Assembly (NCBI GenBank): GCA_905372865.1
Contig: CAJPQT010000026.1
Coordinates: forward strand, 1-27,265
Source: an uncultured Centipeda sp.
GTDB lineage: Bacteria > Bacillota > Negativicutes > Selenomonadales > Selenomonadaceae
Length of the DNA stretch: 27,265 nt
Direction: 5' to 3'
In this document: positions 16,204 to 24,029 of the stretch, in pieces
Numbering within the stretch: position 1 is the first letter of the stretch
Layout: every line of letters starts with the position of its first letter
Notes under the pieces: generated by a model
The model's input: only the letters and a program-made list of their open reading frames with translations
What the model was told of the DNA's origin: nothing
The model's database searches: none
Position numbers and translations under genes: made by a program

Positions 16204-16428
16204 TTGACATTGAGGGATGGGAAGACAGGAATGACGCTGAAGGTTTTGCAAATCAGCGAGTCGCCGCTCAAGCAGCGTCTTATGTCGATGGGGATGATTC
16301 CGGGGACGAAGGTGACGGTTCTGCGTTCGGCACCTATGGGGGACCCGATCGCGATTGGCATTCGCTCGTATAACCTTGCCATGCGGCGCGAGGATGCAGC
16401 ACTCATAACTGTCGAGCAAATCGGTTAA
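16204..16428 (+). CDS. feoA: Ferrous iron transport protein A
   Basis: This 74-residue SH3-like cytosolic protein supports FeoB. It contains LKVLQISESPLKQRLMSMGMIPGTKVTVLRSAPMGDP, here quoted in parts: KQRLMSMGMIPG and APMGDPIAI are the hallmarks. The start is TTG at 16204, seven bases after a perfect AGGAGGTG. The ATG at 16199 lies only two bases from that site and opens a two-codon frame (ATG GAT TGA). A later in-frame ATG (codon 10) lacks a ribosome binding site and would cut the first strand. The gene is followed by feoB 15 bases downstream. Confidence 0.9.
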   Translation: MTLRDGKTGMTLKVLQISESPLKQRLMSMGMIPGTKVTVLRSAPMGDPIAIGIRSYNLAMRREDAALITVEQIG

Positions 16429-16443
16429 GGGGAGGGCGGAGAT

Positions 16444-18339
16444 ATGTCAGCATTGGCAGTTGCACTGACCGGAAACCCGAATACCGGTAAATCGACCATA
16501 TTCAACGCACTGACGGGTGCGCGTCAGAAAATCGGAAACTGGCCGGGGGTCACGGTTGACAAGAAAATCGGTCACACGCATTACAAGGGGCGGGCGATTT
16601 CCATCGTCGATCTTCCGGGGACGTACAGCATCAACGCCCGCTCGCCGGAGGAACAAATCGTCATTGACTACTTGACGAGCACGAAACTGGATCTCGTCCT
16701 GAATGTCGTGGACAGCTCGAACATCGAGCGCAATCTTTTCCTTACGGTGCAGCTTCTCGAGAAGGGGATTCCGCTCCTCATCGATCTCAATATGCAGGAC
16801 GATGCACAGCGGCGCGGCATCAAGATCAACACGGCGAAGCTCGAAGAGGCGCTCGGCATGCCCACCGTCGAGACGACGGGGCGCAGCAGCAAGAGTACAA
16901 AGACGCTGCTCGATGTCTTTACGAGTACGGTCATGGCACGGTACCAGCCGAGCGACCTCGTCAAGGCACATATCGCGAAGATCCATGAGATCGAGAGCAG
17001 TTCGCGTACGGAGGCGGAGAAGGAAGAGGCGATCATCGAGGCGCGCTATGCACTCATCGATCAAGTCGTGAAGTATGCCGTAACGGTGCAGAATGTCGGT
17101 GCGACGCGCTCGGAGAAAATTGATCGTTTTCTCGCGAACGGTGCCCTTGCGCTGCCGATTTTCCTTTTGATTCTCTATGGCGTGTTTCAGATCACGTTTA
17201 CATGGATCGGACAGCCCATTGCCGACGAACTCGAGGTGCTCATCAACGATCAGTTCCTGAACTTTGTCAAGGATTCGCTTGTAGCGGCGGGGGTTGCGGA
17301 CTGGATGGTCTCGCTTGTCACGGACGGCATCATCGCGGGTGTCGGCTCGGTGCTGACGTTCGTTCCGCTCATCTTCGTCCTGTTCTTCTGCCTCTCGTTC
17401 CTCGACGGCACGGGTTACATGGCACGCATCGCGTTTATCACGGATCCGATCATGCGCCGCTGCGGGCTGACGGGCAAGGGGATCATGCCGCTGATGATGG
17501 GCTTCGGCTGCGCCGTTCCGTCCATCATGGGTGCACGTGCGCTCGACTCGGAAAAGGATCGCATGATCTCGATCCTCGTCACACCGTTCCTGACGTGCGG
17601 TGCGAAGCTGCCGATCATGGCACTGTTTGCGGCGATGTTCTTTCCCAACAATGCAGCAAACGTTGTGTTCCTTATGTATATCATCGGTATGGTCATGGCT
17701 ATTATCATGGCGAAGGTGCTCGGTTCGACGCTGTTCAAGGCACAGGGCTCGACCTTCCTGTTGGAGCTCCCGCCGTACCGTATGCCCGATATGAATTCGG
17801 TTCTCTTGGAGACGTGGGACAAGGGCAAGGGGTACCTCATCAAGGCCGGTACGATTATCTTTGCGGCATCGGTCATCCTTTGGTTCATGTCGAACTACAA
17901 CTTCAGCGGCCCGTGCGAGATTGAGGACAGCATCCTTGCGACGCTTGGCGGCTGGATGTCTACGCTCTTCGCATTCCACGGCTTTGCAACGTGGGAGGCC
18001 GGCGCAGCTGTCCTCTCCGGCATCATGGCGAAGGAGACGGTCGTTGCGACAATCGGCATTCTCTATGGTGTTGCCGATGTCTCGACCGAGGCGGCAGATG
18101 CGGCCGATACGGCCTCTACGATGCTTCAGACAGGTATGGGCGCAGCGTTTACAAGCCTCTCTGCGCTTGCCTTCATGGTGTTCTCACAGCTCTATACGCC
18201 GTGTGTCACGTCACTCGGTACGCTTAGGAAAGAGACGGGCGAGTGGAAATGGGTCGGCTTCTCTGCCGTATATATGTTCGCGATTGCTTGGTTTGTTTCG
18301 CTTCTTGTCTATCAGATTGGTCGGATGCTCGGCTTCTGA
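16444..18339 (+). CDS. feoB: Ferrous iron transporter FeoB
   Basis: This GTPase-coupled membrane transporter imports Fe(II). The 631-residue protein begins with a G domain: G1 GNPNTGKS (10-17), G3 DLPG (56-59), G4 NMQD (116-119). A helical GDI domain follows to about 225. The membrane domain starts near 235 and includes the FeoB hallmarks GTGYMARIAF, MPLMMGFGCAVPSIMGAR and FLTCGAKLPIMALF (Gate motif with Cys), then GIMAKETVV. It is shorter than E. coli FeoB but typical for Firmicutes. It follows feoA with a GGGGAGGG ribosome binding site. Confidence 0.97.
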   Translation: MSALAVALTGNPNTGKSTIFNALTGARQKIGNWPGVTVDKKIGHTHYKGRAISIVDLPGTYSINARSPEEQIVIDYLTSTKLDLVLNVVDSSNIERNLFLTVQLLEKGIPLLIDLNMQDDAQRRGIKINTAKLEEALGMPTVETTGRSSKSTKTLLDVFTSTVMARYQPSDLVKAHIAKIHEIESSSRTEAEKEEAIIEARYALIDQVVKYAVTVQNVGATRSEKIDRFLANGALALPIFLLILYGVFQITFTWIGQPIADELEVLINDQFLNFVKDSLVAAGVADWMVSLVTDGIIAGVGSVLTFVPLIFVLFFCLSFLDGTGYMARIAFITDPIMRRCGLTGKGIMPLMMGFGCAVPSIMGARALDSEKDRMISILVTPFLTCGAKLPIMALFAAMFFPNNAANVVFLMYIIGMVMAIIMAKVLGSTLFKAQGSTFLLELPPYRMPDMNSVLLETWDKGKGYLIKAGTIIFAASVILWFMSNYNFSGPCEIEDSILATLGGWMSTLFAFHGFATWEAGAAVLSGIMAKETVVATIGILYGVADVSTEAADAADTASTMLQTGMGAAFTSLSALAFMVFSQLYTPCVTSLGTLRKETGEWKWVGFSAVYMFAIAWFVSLLVYQIGRMLGF

Positions 18340-18364
18340 TGGGAGGCTCTGAGGGGGGATTCTT

Positions 18365-18532
18365 ATGGCGACCTATGTCGTCGGCGCATTTGTGGCAGCT
18401 GCGCTCTTTTTTGCAGTCCGCCATGTCTATCGGAATTTTTGCCTGGGCAGAGAGGACTGCTGCGGCAGCAGCTGCTCGTCATGTGACGAACCTCCTTCCT
18501 GCTGTCATTCGGCTGAACAACAGAAGGATTAA
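18365..18532 (+). CDS. FeoB-associated Cys-rich membrane protein
   Basis: This short gene (55 codons) lies 25 bases after feoB, with GGGGGG as the ribosome binding site. The peptide has one N-terminal membrane helix (YVVGAFVAAALFFAVRHVY). A cytoplasmic tail with seven Cys follows: C26, then DCCGSSCSSC, then SCCHS. This is the architecture of the small FeoB-associated Cys-rich proteins (PF12669-type), thought to bind metal or help FeoB, in the place of FeoC. It ends the feo operon before a strong terminator. Confidence 0.88.
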   Translation: MATYVVGAFVAAALFFAVRHVYRNFCLGREDCCGSSCSSCDEPPSCCHSAEQQKD

Positions 18533-18590
18533 GGATACGATCGGTGATTCCTTAGGAAAAGCAGACACGGTCCGTGGTTCCAAAATCAAA

Positions 18591-18636
18591 AAGAAGGCTG
18601 CTGCACGTTCGTTTGGTGCAGCAGCCTTCTTTTTGT
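18591..18636. terminator. Strong bidirectional terminator between feo operon and aldo/keto reductase
   Basis: A perfect 16-bp stem joins 18591-18606 and 18616-18631 around a 9-base loop and is flanked by T runs on both strands. It stops both the feoAB transcript and the convergent reductase transcript. Confidence 0.93.
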
Positions 18637-18658
18637 GTTTTTAACTCATATTTCCGTA

Positions 18659-19594
18659 TTACACCATCTCTTTTTCCCACAAACGGATGGCATCGAAGTT
18701 GAGCTTGTCCGCTGTGCTCTCCAGCAGCGCAATCTCCTCCGAGGTGAGTGTAATCTGCATCGCGCGCAGGGCATCTGTGACATGGTGTTCTTTTGTCACG
18801 CCGATGATGGGCAGCGTGCCCTTGCTGATCGCCCATGCGAGGGGGATCTGTGCGATGCTGACCTTGTACTTGTCTGCGAGCAGTTTGAGAGAAGTGTTCA
18901 TTATCTCGATCTTGTCCATGATCGGATTGTAGACAGCTGCACGCGCTGCGTTATCCGGCATTGGGTGATGTGTGTCGTATTGCCCCGAGAGCGCACCCTG
19001 CTCAAGTACCATATACGAGAAAAATCGGATGTCGTTTGCATGGCAGTAATCGAGGATGCCGGATTCCTCGGAGGTGCGGTTCATGAGACTGTAGTGGTTC
19101 TGTACCGCACCGAGTTTTTGCCGGTGCGAACGAAGGATTTCGTCCGCCTCCTTGATCTCTGCGAGGTTGTGGTTTGAGACACCGATCATCGGTGCGTCGT
19201 CTTTGCCCGCAAAGAATTTTGCCACGCGTTCGATCCAGTGCGGAGCCTCGGTCGGGTTATGAAGCCAGTAGATGTCCATGCGATCTACGCCGAGCAGCTT
19301 CCGCTGCATTTCCCACATATCCGCTACGGGGGTGTCCGAGGACGGATCCACACACTGCGGCGTGAGCTTGTCCGCGATGAGATAGGTGTCGCGTGCACGC
19401 CCCTTGAGGAATGTGCCGAGCATCTGCTCCGATGTACCCATGCCGTATGCGTATGCTGTGTCCCAGAGATTCAGCCCGTGAGCCATCGCATTGTCAAAGA
19501 CGGGGCGCAGCTGCTCCTCTGTGTAGTTTGTACCGAATGTGCCGTCGTTGCCCCATGCCCATGTACCGAGCGCAATCTTTGGCAGATCTGTCAT
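18659..19594 (-). CDS. Aldo/keto reductase
   Basis: This NADPH-dependent oxidoreductase of the AKR barrel family has 311 residues. The catalytic tetrad is visible: Asp45 and Tyr50 (DTAYAYG), Lys76 (IADKL), His112 (YWLHNP). SNHNLAEI, QNHYSLMNR and the C-terminal PIIGVTKEHHV cofactor segment complete the family pattern. The start is Met6 of the longest ORF, nine bases after GGGAGGAA. The substrate cannot be told. It is divergent from the DyP peroxidase, so a shared role in redox detoxification is possible but unproven. Confidence 0.92.
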   Translation of the reverse strand: MTDLPKIALGTWAWGNDGTFGTNYTEEQLRPVFDNAMAHGLNLWDTAYAYGMGTSEQMLGTFLKGRARDTYLIADKLTPQCVDPSSDTPVADMWEMQRKLLGVDRMDIYWLHNPTEAPHWIERVAKFFAGKDDAPMIGVSNHNLAEIKEADEILRSHRQKLGAVQNHYSLMNRTSEESGILDYCHANDIRFFSYMVLEQGALSGQYDTHHPMPDNAARAAVYNPIMDKIEIMNTSLKLLADKYKVSIAQIPLAWAISKGTLPIIGVTKEHHVTDALRAMQITLTSEEIALLESTADKLNFDAIRLWEKEMV

Positions 19595-19680
19595 TGTGAT
19601 TCCTCCCATTTCTTGTAAAAACTATTCCTATCGTAGTATTCGGTGCATCAGCGGCGTTTTCCTTTGTCGATGTTTTTTTC

Positions 19681-19709
19681 TTGTCTTACGTGGAGAAACG
19701 TCGTACAAT
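19681..19709 (+). promoter_or_regulatory. Promoter of the DyP peroxidase gene
   Basis: TTGTCT (19681-19686) and TACAAT (19704-19709) are 17 bases apart. The leader of about 35-40 nt ends with AGGAGGGAG before the ATG at 19754. No clear PerR or Fur box was seen. Confidence 0.65.
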
Positions 19710-19753
19710 AAAACTGGAAGTTGGATGTATGATAGGGTATAGGAGGGAGACCT

Positions 19754-20698
19754 ATGGAGGTCAATGCAAATCTGGCGCAGGATGTCTTCAAGGATGCGGG
19801 GGAGAGTGTCATCTTTGTCATGCTCTCACTGAAGCGTGAGGACATTGAGAAGGAGCGGGAGATCATCGCCGACATGGCGGATCGGATGGAGGCGATTCAG
19901 CGCTCGATGAACATCCGCGTCGCACCGGAGACGGTGAAGCTCTCGTTTGGGTTCAGCAACCGTGCGTGGGAATATCTCTTTCCCACGGCAAAGAAGCCGA
20001 AGGAACTCGAGGATTTCCAGGGGGTAAACGGCGAACACCACACAGCACCGGCGACATCTGCTGATCTCTTCCTCCATGTGCGTGCGGGTCAGGCGGCGAC
20101 AAGCTATCTCGTCGTCGATCAGATCATGGGCTTCCTGCGTCCTGTCGTAGACGTAGTGGATGAGACCCACGGTTTTCACTATCTTGAGGGTCGTGCAATC
20201 ATTGACTTCATTGACGGAACGGAGAATCCCGTCGGTGAGGAGGCAAAGGAGTGGGCGATCATCGGCGCGGAGGATCCGGAGTTCATCAACGGTTCCTATG
20301 CCTTCGCGCAGAAGTATGTTCACGACCTCGACGCATGGAGGGCACTCCCGACCGAGGTGCAGGAGAAGTACGTCGGCCGCAGGAAATACAGTGATCTCGA
20401 ACTCTCCGACGAGGAGAAGGATCCGCGTGCGCACAACGTCATCTCGCAGGACAACCGCGACGGCGAGGAGCACAAGATTGTGCGTATGAACGTCGTCTTT
20501 GCAAATCCGGGTGAGGGGGTGCGCGGCACCTATTTCATCGGCTACGCGCGTCACTGGGATGTGACACGGCAGATGGTTACCAATATGTTCACGCAGGATG
20601 ACCGTCTGCTCGAGTATTCGACCGCCGAGAAGGGGCAGCTCTTCTTCATTCCGTCGAAGGAACTCTTAGGACGTATCGCCGAGGGAGAATTGTTCTAG
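19754..20698 (+). CDS. DyP-type haem peroxidase
   Basis: The 314-residue protein carries the DyP signature with catalytic Asp154 in DFIDGTENP. Proximal haem ligand His227 lies in DPRAHNVIS, and Arg244 in KIVRMNVVF. The spacing of these residues (73 and 90) is close to that of E. coli YfeX. There is no signal peptide, so it is probably cytosolic, like the YfeX group. Substrates may be porphyrins or aromatic reductants with peroxide. It has its own promoter and no obvious encapsulin gene next to it, so encapsulation is not suggested. Confidence 0.93.
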   Translation: MEVNANLAQDVFKDAGESVIFVMLSLKREDIEKEREIIADMADRMEAIQRSMNIRVAPETVKLSFGFSNRAWEYLFPTAKKPKELEDFQGVNGEHHTAPATSADLFLHVRAGQAATSYLVVDQIMGFLRPVVDVVDETHGFHYLEGRAIIDFIDGTENPVGEEAKEWAIIGAEDPEFINGSYAFAQKYVHDLDAWRALPTEVQEKYVGRRKYSDLELSDEEKDPRAHNVISQDNRDGEEHKIVRMNVVFANPGEGVRGTYFIGYARHWDVTRQMVTNMFTQDDRLLEYSTAEKGQLFFIPSKELLGRIAEGELF

Positions 20699-20757
20699 GG
20701 AGCATTGAGTATATCGGTATACACTGGGGAATGTGGTATCCGTCAAAAAATTTGTGT

Positions 20758-20794
20758 TACAATATCGGGTGTTGAAAGATCATTGATCTTTTTT
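20758..20794 (+). promoter_or_regulatory. Extended -10 promoter with a short hairpin leader for the SemiSWEET-like gene
   Basis: TGTTACAAT (-10 TACAAT at 20758-20763) has the extended TGn element; no good -35 is seen. Just downstream AAAGATC (20775-20781) pairs with GATCTTT (20785-20791), followed by further T and G6. The hairpin is weak and AT-rich; it might attenuate or only stabilise the leader. Confidence 0.45.
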
Positions 20795-20808
20795 GGGGGG
20801 AAAACAAT

Positions 20809-21143
20809 ATGGAAGAAGTATTAACAAAGCAGAAGCTGAGGCGGAGCATCTGGAAAAGGAGGCTGTGCAAATTGGGGAGGAAGCCGCAAAAAATAAGATG
20901 AGCATCGTCGGCGTGATTGCCTCCGGTCTGTCCATCTGTATGTACGTTTCCTATATTCCGCAGATCCTTGGAAATCTGTCCGGTCATCAGGGAGACTGGA
21001 TTCAGCCGTTCGTCGCATTCATCAACTGCACGATGTGGGTTGGATACGGTTTTTTCAAAGAGCATCGCGACTGGCCTCTTGTAATCGCTAATTCGCCGGG
21101 CATCATCTTTGGCCTGACGGCTGCAATTACTGCTCGTCTCTAA
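20809..21143 (+). CDS. SemiSWEET-like PQ-loop transporter with a broken N-terminal frame
   Basis: The core MSIVGVIASGLSICMYVSYI (from codon ATG at 20898), PQILGNLSG and later INCTMWVGYGFF and SPGIIFGLTAA form the three helices and PQ motif of SemiSWEET sugar transporters, which work as dimers. The only well-placed start, ATG at 20809 (nine bases after GGGGGG), reads MEEVLT and then leaves the frame. Adding one A to the AAA at 20826-20828 would join it to KAEAEAEHLEKEAV and the core, a natural charged N-terminus. Without it, the ATG frame stops at 20897-20899. Translation could begin at 20898 (overlapping that stop) or at a poor TTG (20793). A real mutation, a sequencing error and recoding are all possible. 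Confidence 0.75.
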
Positions 21144-21194
21144 ATGCGTAAACACAGCAGCCAATACAAATGATGTGAATTTCCGTGAGTTCGC

Positions 21195-21221
21195 GCCCAT
21201 CCGTATGGATGGGCTGTTTTC
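21195..21221 (+). terminator. Rho-independent terminator after the SemiSWEET-like gene
   Basis: GCCCATCC (21195-21202) and GGATGGGC (21207-21214) form a perfect 8-bp stem with a GTAT loop and a T-rich tail. The rest of 21144-21391 holds no gene I can support; it presumably includes the left end of the insertion sequence. Confidence 0.85.
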
Positions 21222-21391
21222 TATGTATGTCGACTGCACTGTTCGCCGTTTGGAATCTCTTTTTCTTTTGCAAAGAATCATTAGCCAACTTCTCCTATTC
21301 TGTGTTACAATTTTCTCACTCAAACTTCGCACATCAAAAACACACGTCAGGTCTTGAACCTTGTGGCTTTGTAGATAGAAAAGCGTCAGAT

Positions 21392-22768
21392 CTATGCACA
21401 TTTTCGTAGGTTTTGTGATAGCAGCATCGGCAGTTCTGCCAGAAATCCTTGCAGCAGTTCTTGTACCTCTCCCTCATCCAGAATCATATGCTCTTGCAGT
21501 CGTGCGACAAACAGCGATACAAGAAGCCGCACCGCTTCCACATAGCAAAGGTCAGGAAGCTCGTCAACCGACAGGTAGAACAGCTCTCCGATACTTCGGT
21601 CATCTTTGGATTCGCGCTGTTCCACCGCTAGAAACATGTACCGCGTGAATACGATGGAAACATGTGCAGTCATAGCGTCGTATGAGAGCGTGCGGCAATC
21701 CTTCTCCAAGCGCAGGTAGCTCTTGCACACCTTGAAAAACACCTCGATCCCCCAACGCTTTGCGTAGATGCGGATCACTTCCTCCTCCGTAAGACCCATA
21801 TCTGTCGTCACCAGAACAAGCCAGTCTTTGCGGTTATTGCGGTTGTGGACGAAAACGAGGCGCACGGGAATCGAGGCTTCTCCCTTGCGGACAGCGGCTT
21901 CTACCGACAACAGATACTTCGAGCGACCACGCCGTTTCTGGTGCTTCCTATAGATCGCCTTCACATCCTGCATCACGCCTCCGTGGAGGTAGTGAACCTT
22001 TTGCGTTTTCTTTGCCATCGCAACAACTTCGTAGCCAAGTTCGTGGACGGACAGGAGTGATGCAGGAGAGCAAAACCACGTGTCAAACAGGACATGACGT
22101 GCGGGAATCAGCGCCTCCTTCGCTTCCTGCAAGAGACAGAGCATGACCTCGGTTGCCTTTTTCTGCGCAAGTTTTCGCCCTTTACCACCGTTGCTACGGA
22201 CATCTACACTCTCGGAAGACGCACATAGACGGTTCTTTGGATTCTCGGTCGACAAGAGTATATGGCTGACAGGAAGGAGTGTATTGCCGTCCGACCAGCA
22301 AAGCATGAGCATACGGAATCCGCAGGAAAACTCTTTTCTGGCATGGTCATAAAGACGCGCAAGGAGTTCGACCTTCTGGGAGCGGGCACGGTGGTAGATG
22401 GAATCATCGAGGATGAGGACGTTGACGCGATCCGCGCTCGTCAAGGGAGCGATGGTGGATTGGATGATGGTTGCGGCGAGCAGCGTGGTGAATCTTCGCC
22501 AATGAATGTGACAAGAGTTCATGAAGCGGTAGAAGGTATCCTTGGCAAAGGGGACAGCACTGCGGTTAAGGCACATCTGCATGAAGAAAGAGCGATGCGT
22601 GAATGCCGTAGAGAAGGTGACGAGGAAGATACTGAGGACGGGGAAGCCACGGAGTTTGTAAGCGTTCGCAGAGCGCAGAATGCGGCTGACGTGGTAACGC
22701 CGGAGGAAATATTGCATTTTCTCGGACAGTGGATTCTCAGAGTTGTTGGTTTGAGCTATACTGTTCAT
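21392..22768 (-). CDS. IS4-family DDE transposase
   Basis: This 458-residue transposase appears intact. The three acidic residues are visible: Asp in NVLILDDSIYHRA, Asp in HVLFDTWFCSP, and Glu in IYAKRWGIEVFFKVCKSYL. The last fits the IS4 signature Y-(2)-R-(3)-E-(6)-K exactly. The start is Met6 of the longest ORF (MNSIAQTNN), because GGAGG lies eight bases upstream of it. There is no second ORF or passenger gene. It is transcribed toward the SemiSWEET-like gene, away from the paralogue array. Confidence 0.92.
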   Translation of the reverse strand: MNSIAQTNNSENPLSEKMQYFLRRYHVSRILRSANAYKLRGFPVLSIFLVTFSTAFTHRSFFMQMCLNRSAVPFAKDTFYRFMNSCHIHWRRFTTLLAATIIQSTIAPLTSADRVNVLILDDSIYHRARSQKVELLARLYDHARKEFSCGFRMLMLCWSDGNTLLPVSHILLSTENPKNRLCASSESVDVRSNGGKGRKLAQKKATEVMLCLLQEAKEALIPARHVLFDTWFCSPASLLSVHELGYEVVAMAKKTQKVHYLHGGVMQDVKAIYRKHQKRRGRSKYLLSVEAAVRKGEASIPVRLVFVHNRNNRKDWLVLVTTDMGLTEEEVIRIYAKRWGIEVFFKVCKSYLRLEKDCRTLSYDAMTAHVSIVFTRYMFLAVEQRESKDDRSIGELFYLSVDELPDLCYVEAVRLLVSLFVARLQEHMILDEGEVQELLQGFLAELPMLLSQNLRKCA

Positions 22769-22812
22769 GGCATGAGCCTCCATTGGATGTTTTTGTTGGT
22801 GCTTAAATTATA
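21392..22812 (-). mobile_element. IS4-family insertion sequence (ends not resolved)
   Basis: The span given is the minimum containing the transposase gene and its likely promoter (extended -10 TGGTATAAT on the minus strand, 22812-22807). Clear terminal inverted repeats and target duplications were not found by eye; the true left end should lie between about 21225 and 21391 and the right end between about 22784 and 22860. The gene fragment just to the right suggests that insertion or later deletion damaged a resident gene. Confidence 0.65.
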
Positions 22813-22820
22813 CCAAATGG

Positions 22821-23075
22821 ATGTCGCTCATGCTATTTTATTTGCCCGATAGTATAGATATTGCAAGGGCTTCGGCAGATTATTTATCTGCGAAGTTTGA
22901 GTTTGATAACCTTACGGTCAAGGTCGATGGACAGTGTCAAATCGGAAACAGGAATATGCCGTGGCTAGAGGCTGCTTCCGAGGATGATGATATTCGCATT
23001 TTGCGTGTCGGTCACCCGGAGCGTAAGAAAAAAGTGGACTTTACAAATAAAATAAGTGCATGGATACAATCCTGA
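22821..23075 (+). pseudogene. Orphan 3' gene fragment next to the insertion sequence
   Basis: An ORF of 84 codons whose interior reads like genuine soluble protein (FEFDNLTVKVDGQCQIGN, then DDIRILRVGHPERKKKVDF, ending ISAWIQS). It has no ribosome binding site at its ATG and abuts the right end of the insertion sequence, so it is probably the C-terminal remnant of a gene cut by the element. I do not recognise the family, and it does not match the four paralogues that follow. Confidence 0.5.
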
Positions 23076-23192
23076 TGTTAGCGATCCAGCTCCATTGATA
23101 TGTGGCGCAGAAGTTAGGGGGGGATGTGATATTTGTATAAGGCTTTGAGAAAAATCCAGTCTTGACTGAAACAGATGAAAAGAGGGAGAATA

Positions 23193-23948
23193 ATGTTTGA
23201 GGAAATGTTCAAAGACAAAGAGAATACCTCGATGGATCATGGAGTGAGACTCACCTGTGCGGATGAGAGTGTGTTTTCTGCACTCGCTCACTATTATTCC
23301 CATGTGGAGGAGTGTGAATCCCTATGCGGGATGTCCGTTCGTCTATTTTATCCGGAAGTGGAACAGGAACATGAAACTCCAATCTCCATGGATGAGGTGT
23401 CTTGGCGAAATACCGTGTTGCTTTCGGACGTACAGGTAAAAGACTTGCCGACTGCGGTGCTAAAAGAGCAGGATGTCATTTGTGTTTACCGCACGGATTC
23501 TGAGGAAAACTTTGTCGCGTGCGCAGAGCGGTTGACTGCGCTGCAGGAGGATGGCAGCGACCGATGCGCCATGCCTGCCGTCCTTTGTTTCGCGGATGCC
23601 AATTCTGCAAAGGCTTATATTTGCGGGTCGGGCTTATGGGCACCCGGTCAATCTCAGGTGGTTGGTGCGACATGGGACGATGTTTTACTGCTTCTTGCAT
23701 CGACAAAGGGGAATCTGCGATGGATCTCGGGAGAATCTCTCCCGTTAGAGGAGCTACCGTCTCGGAATGGAGCAGCACAGGGGGTACAGCTGATTTTCAG
23801 AGGCTCAAAAGAACTTTCCATGTTCGATGTGATGGAAAAATCGGAAGCCATCGCCGGTTGTTTTGCAGATGGGGTCAATGTTCTATGGCAGATTGAGGTG
23901 CATGATAAGAACGAAATTCTTGTTTTTGTCGCACAGCCCATATCCTAA
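23193..23948 (+). CDS. Array paralogue 1: unknown protein with FtsZ C-terminal-domain-like region
   Basis: A 251-residue soluble protein, no signal peptide or membrane helix. Shared family blocks are ECESLCGMSVRLFY (40-53), VLLSDVQVKDLP (75-86), VICVYRTDSEENF (95-107), VLCFADANSAKAY (130-142) and a C-terminal region (159-250). That region, WDDVLLLLASTKGN then AQGVQLIFRG, ELSMFDV, NVLW and NEILVFVA, follows the order of the FtsZ C-terminal domain (DFADV..., AQGVLLNITGG, LSLFEV, NIIFG, DEI.VTVIA). No GTP-binding GGGTGTG is present. The ATG at 23193 after GAGGGAG is chosen over 23175. It is the first of four tandem relatives and the most distant in the T7-like segment (GATWDDV). Confidence 0.75.
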   Translation: MFEEMFKDKENTSMDHGVRLTCADESVFSALAHYYSHVEECESLCGMSVRLFYPEVEQEHETPISMDEVSWRNTVLLSDVQVKDLPTAVLKEQDVICVYRTDSEENFVACAERLTALQEDGSDRCAMPAVLCFADANSAKAYICGSGLWAPGQSQVVGATWDDVLLLLASTKGNLRWISGESLPLEELPSRNGAAQGVQLIFRGSKELSMFDVMEKSEAIAGCFADGVNVLWQIEVHDKNEILVFVAQPIS

Positions 23949-24029
23949 AAATTATAGCACCCAAAGGACAGTGAATTGAGCCAGCTCTATTTGTATGCAG
24001 GAAATCAACTTGGTGAGGAGAGAGCGAAC

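Noticed and set aside
19595..19680. A shared operator (PerR- or Fur-like) between the aldo/keto reductase and the peroxidase.
   Set aside because: No inverted repeat of suitable length was seen in the interval.
20699..20757. Small palindrome GTATATCGGTATAC after the peroxidase gene as a terminator.
   Set aside because: The stem is only five or six AT-rich pairs and no T run follows.
21335..22803. A possible imperfect terminal inverted repeat of the insertion sequence: GCACATCAAAAACA near 21338 and the minus-strand GCACCAACAAAAACA near 22803.
   Set aside because: It needs an indel, would exclude the transposase's likely -10 element, and no matching target duplication flanks it.
21392..22852. 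Long plus-strand ORFs over the transposase (for example 22262-22852).
   Set aside because: They are antisense shadows of an intact transposase with complete DDE and YREK motifs.
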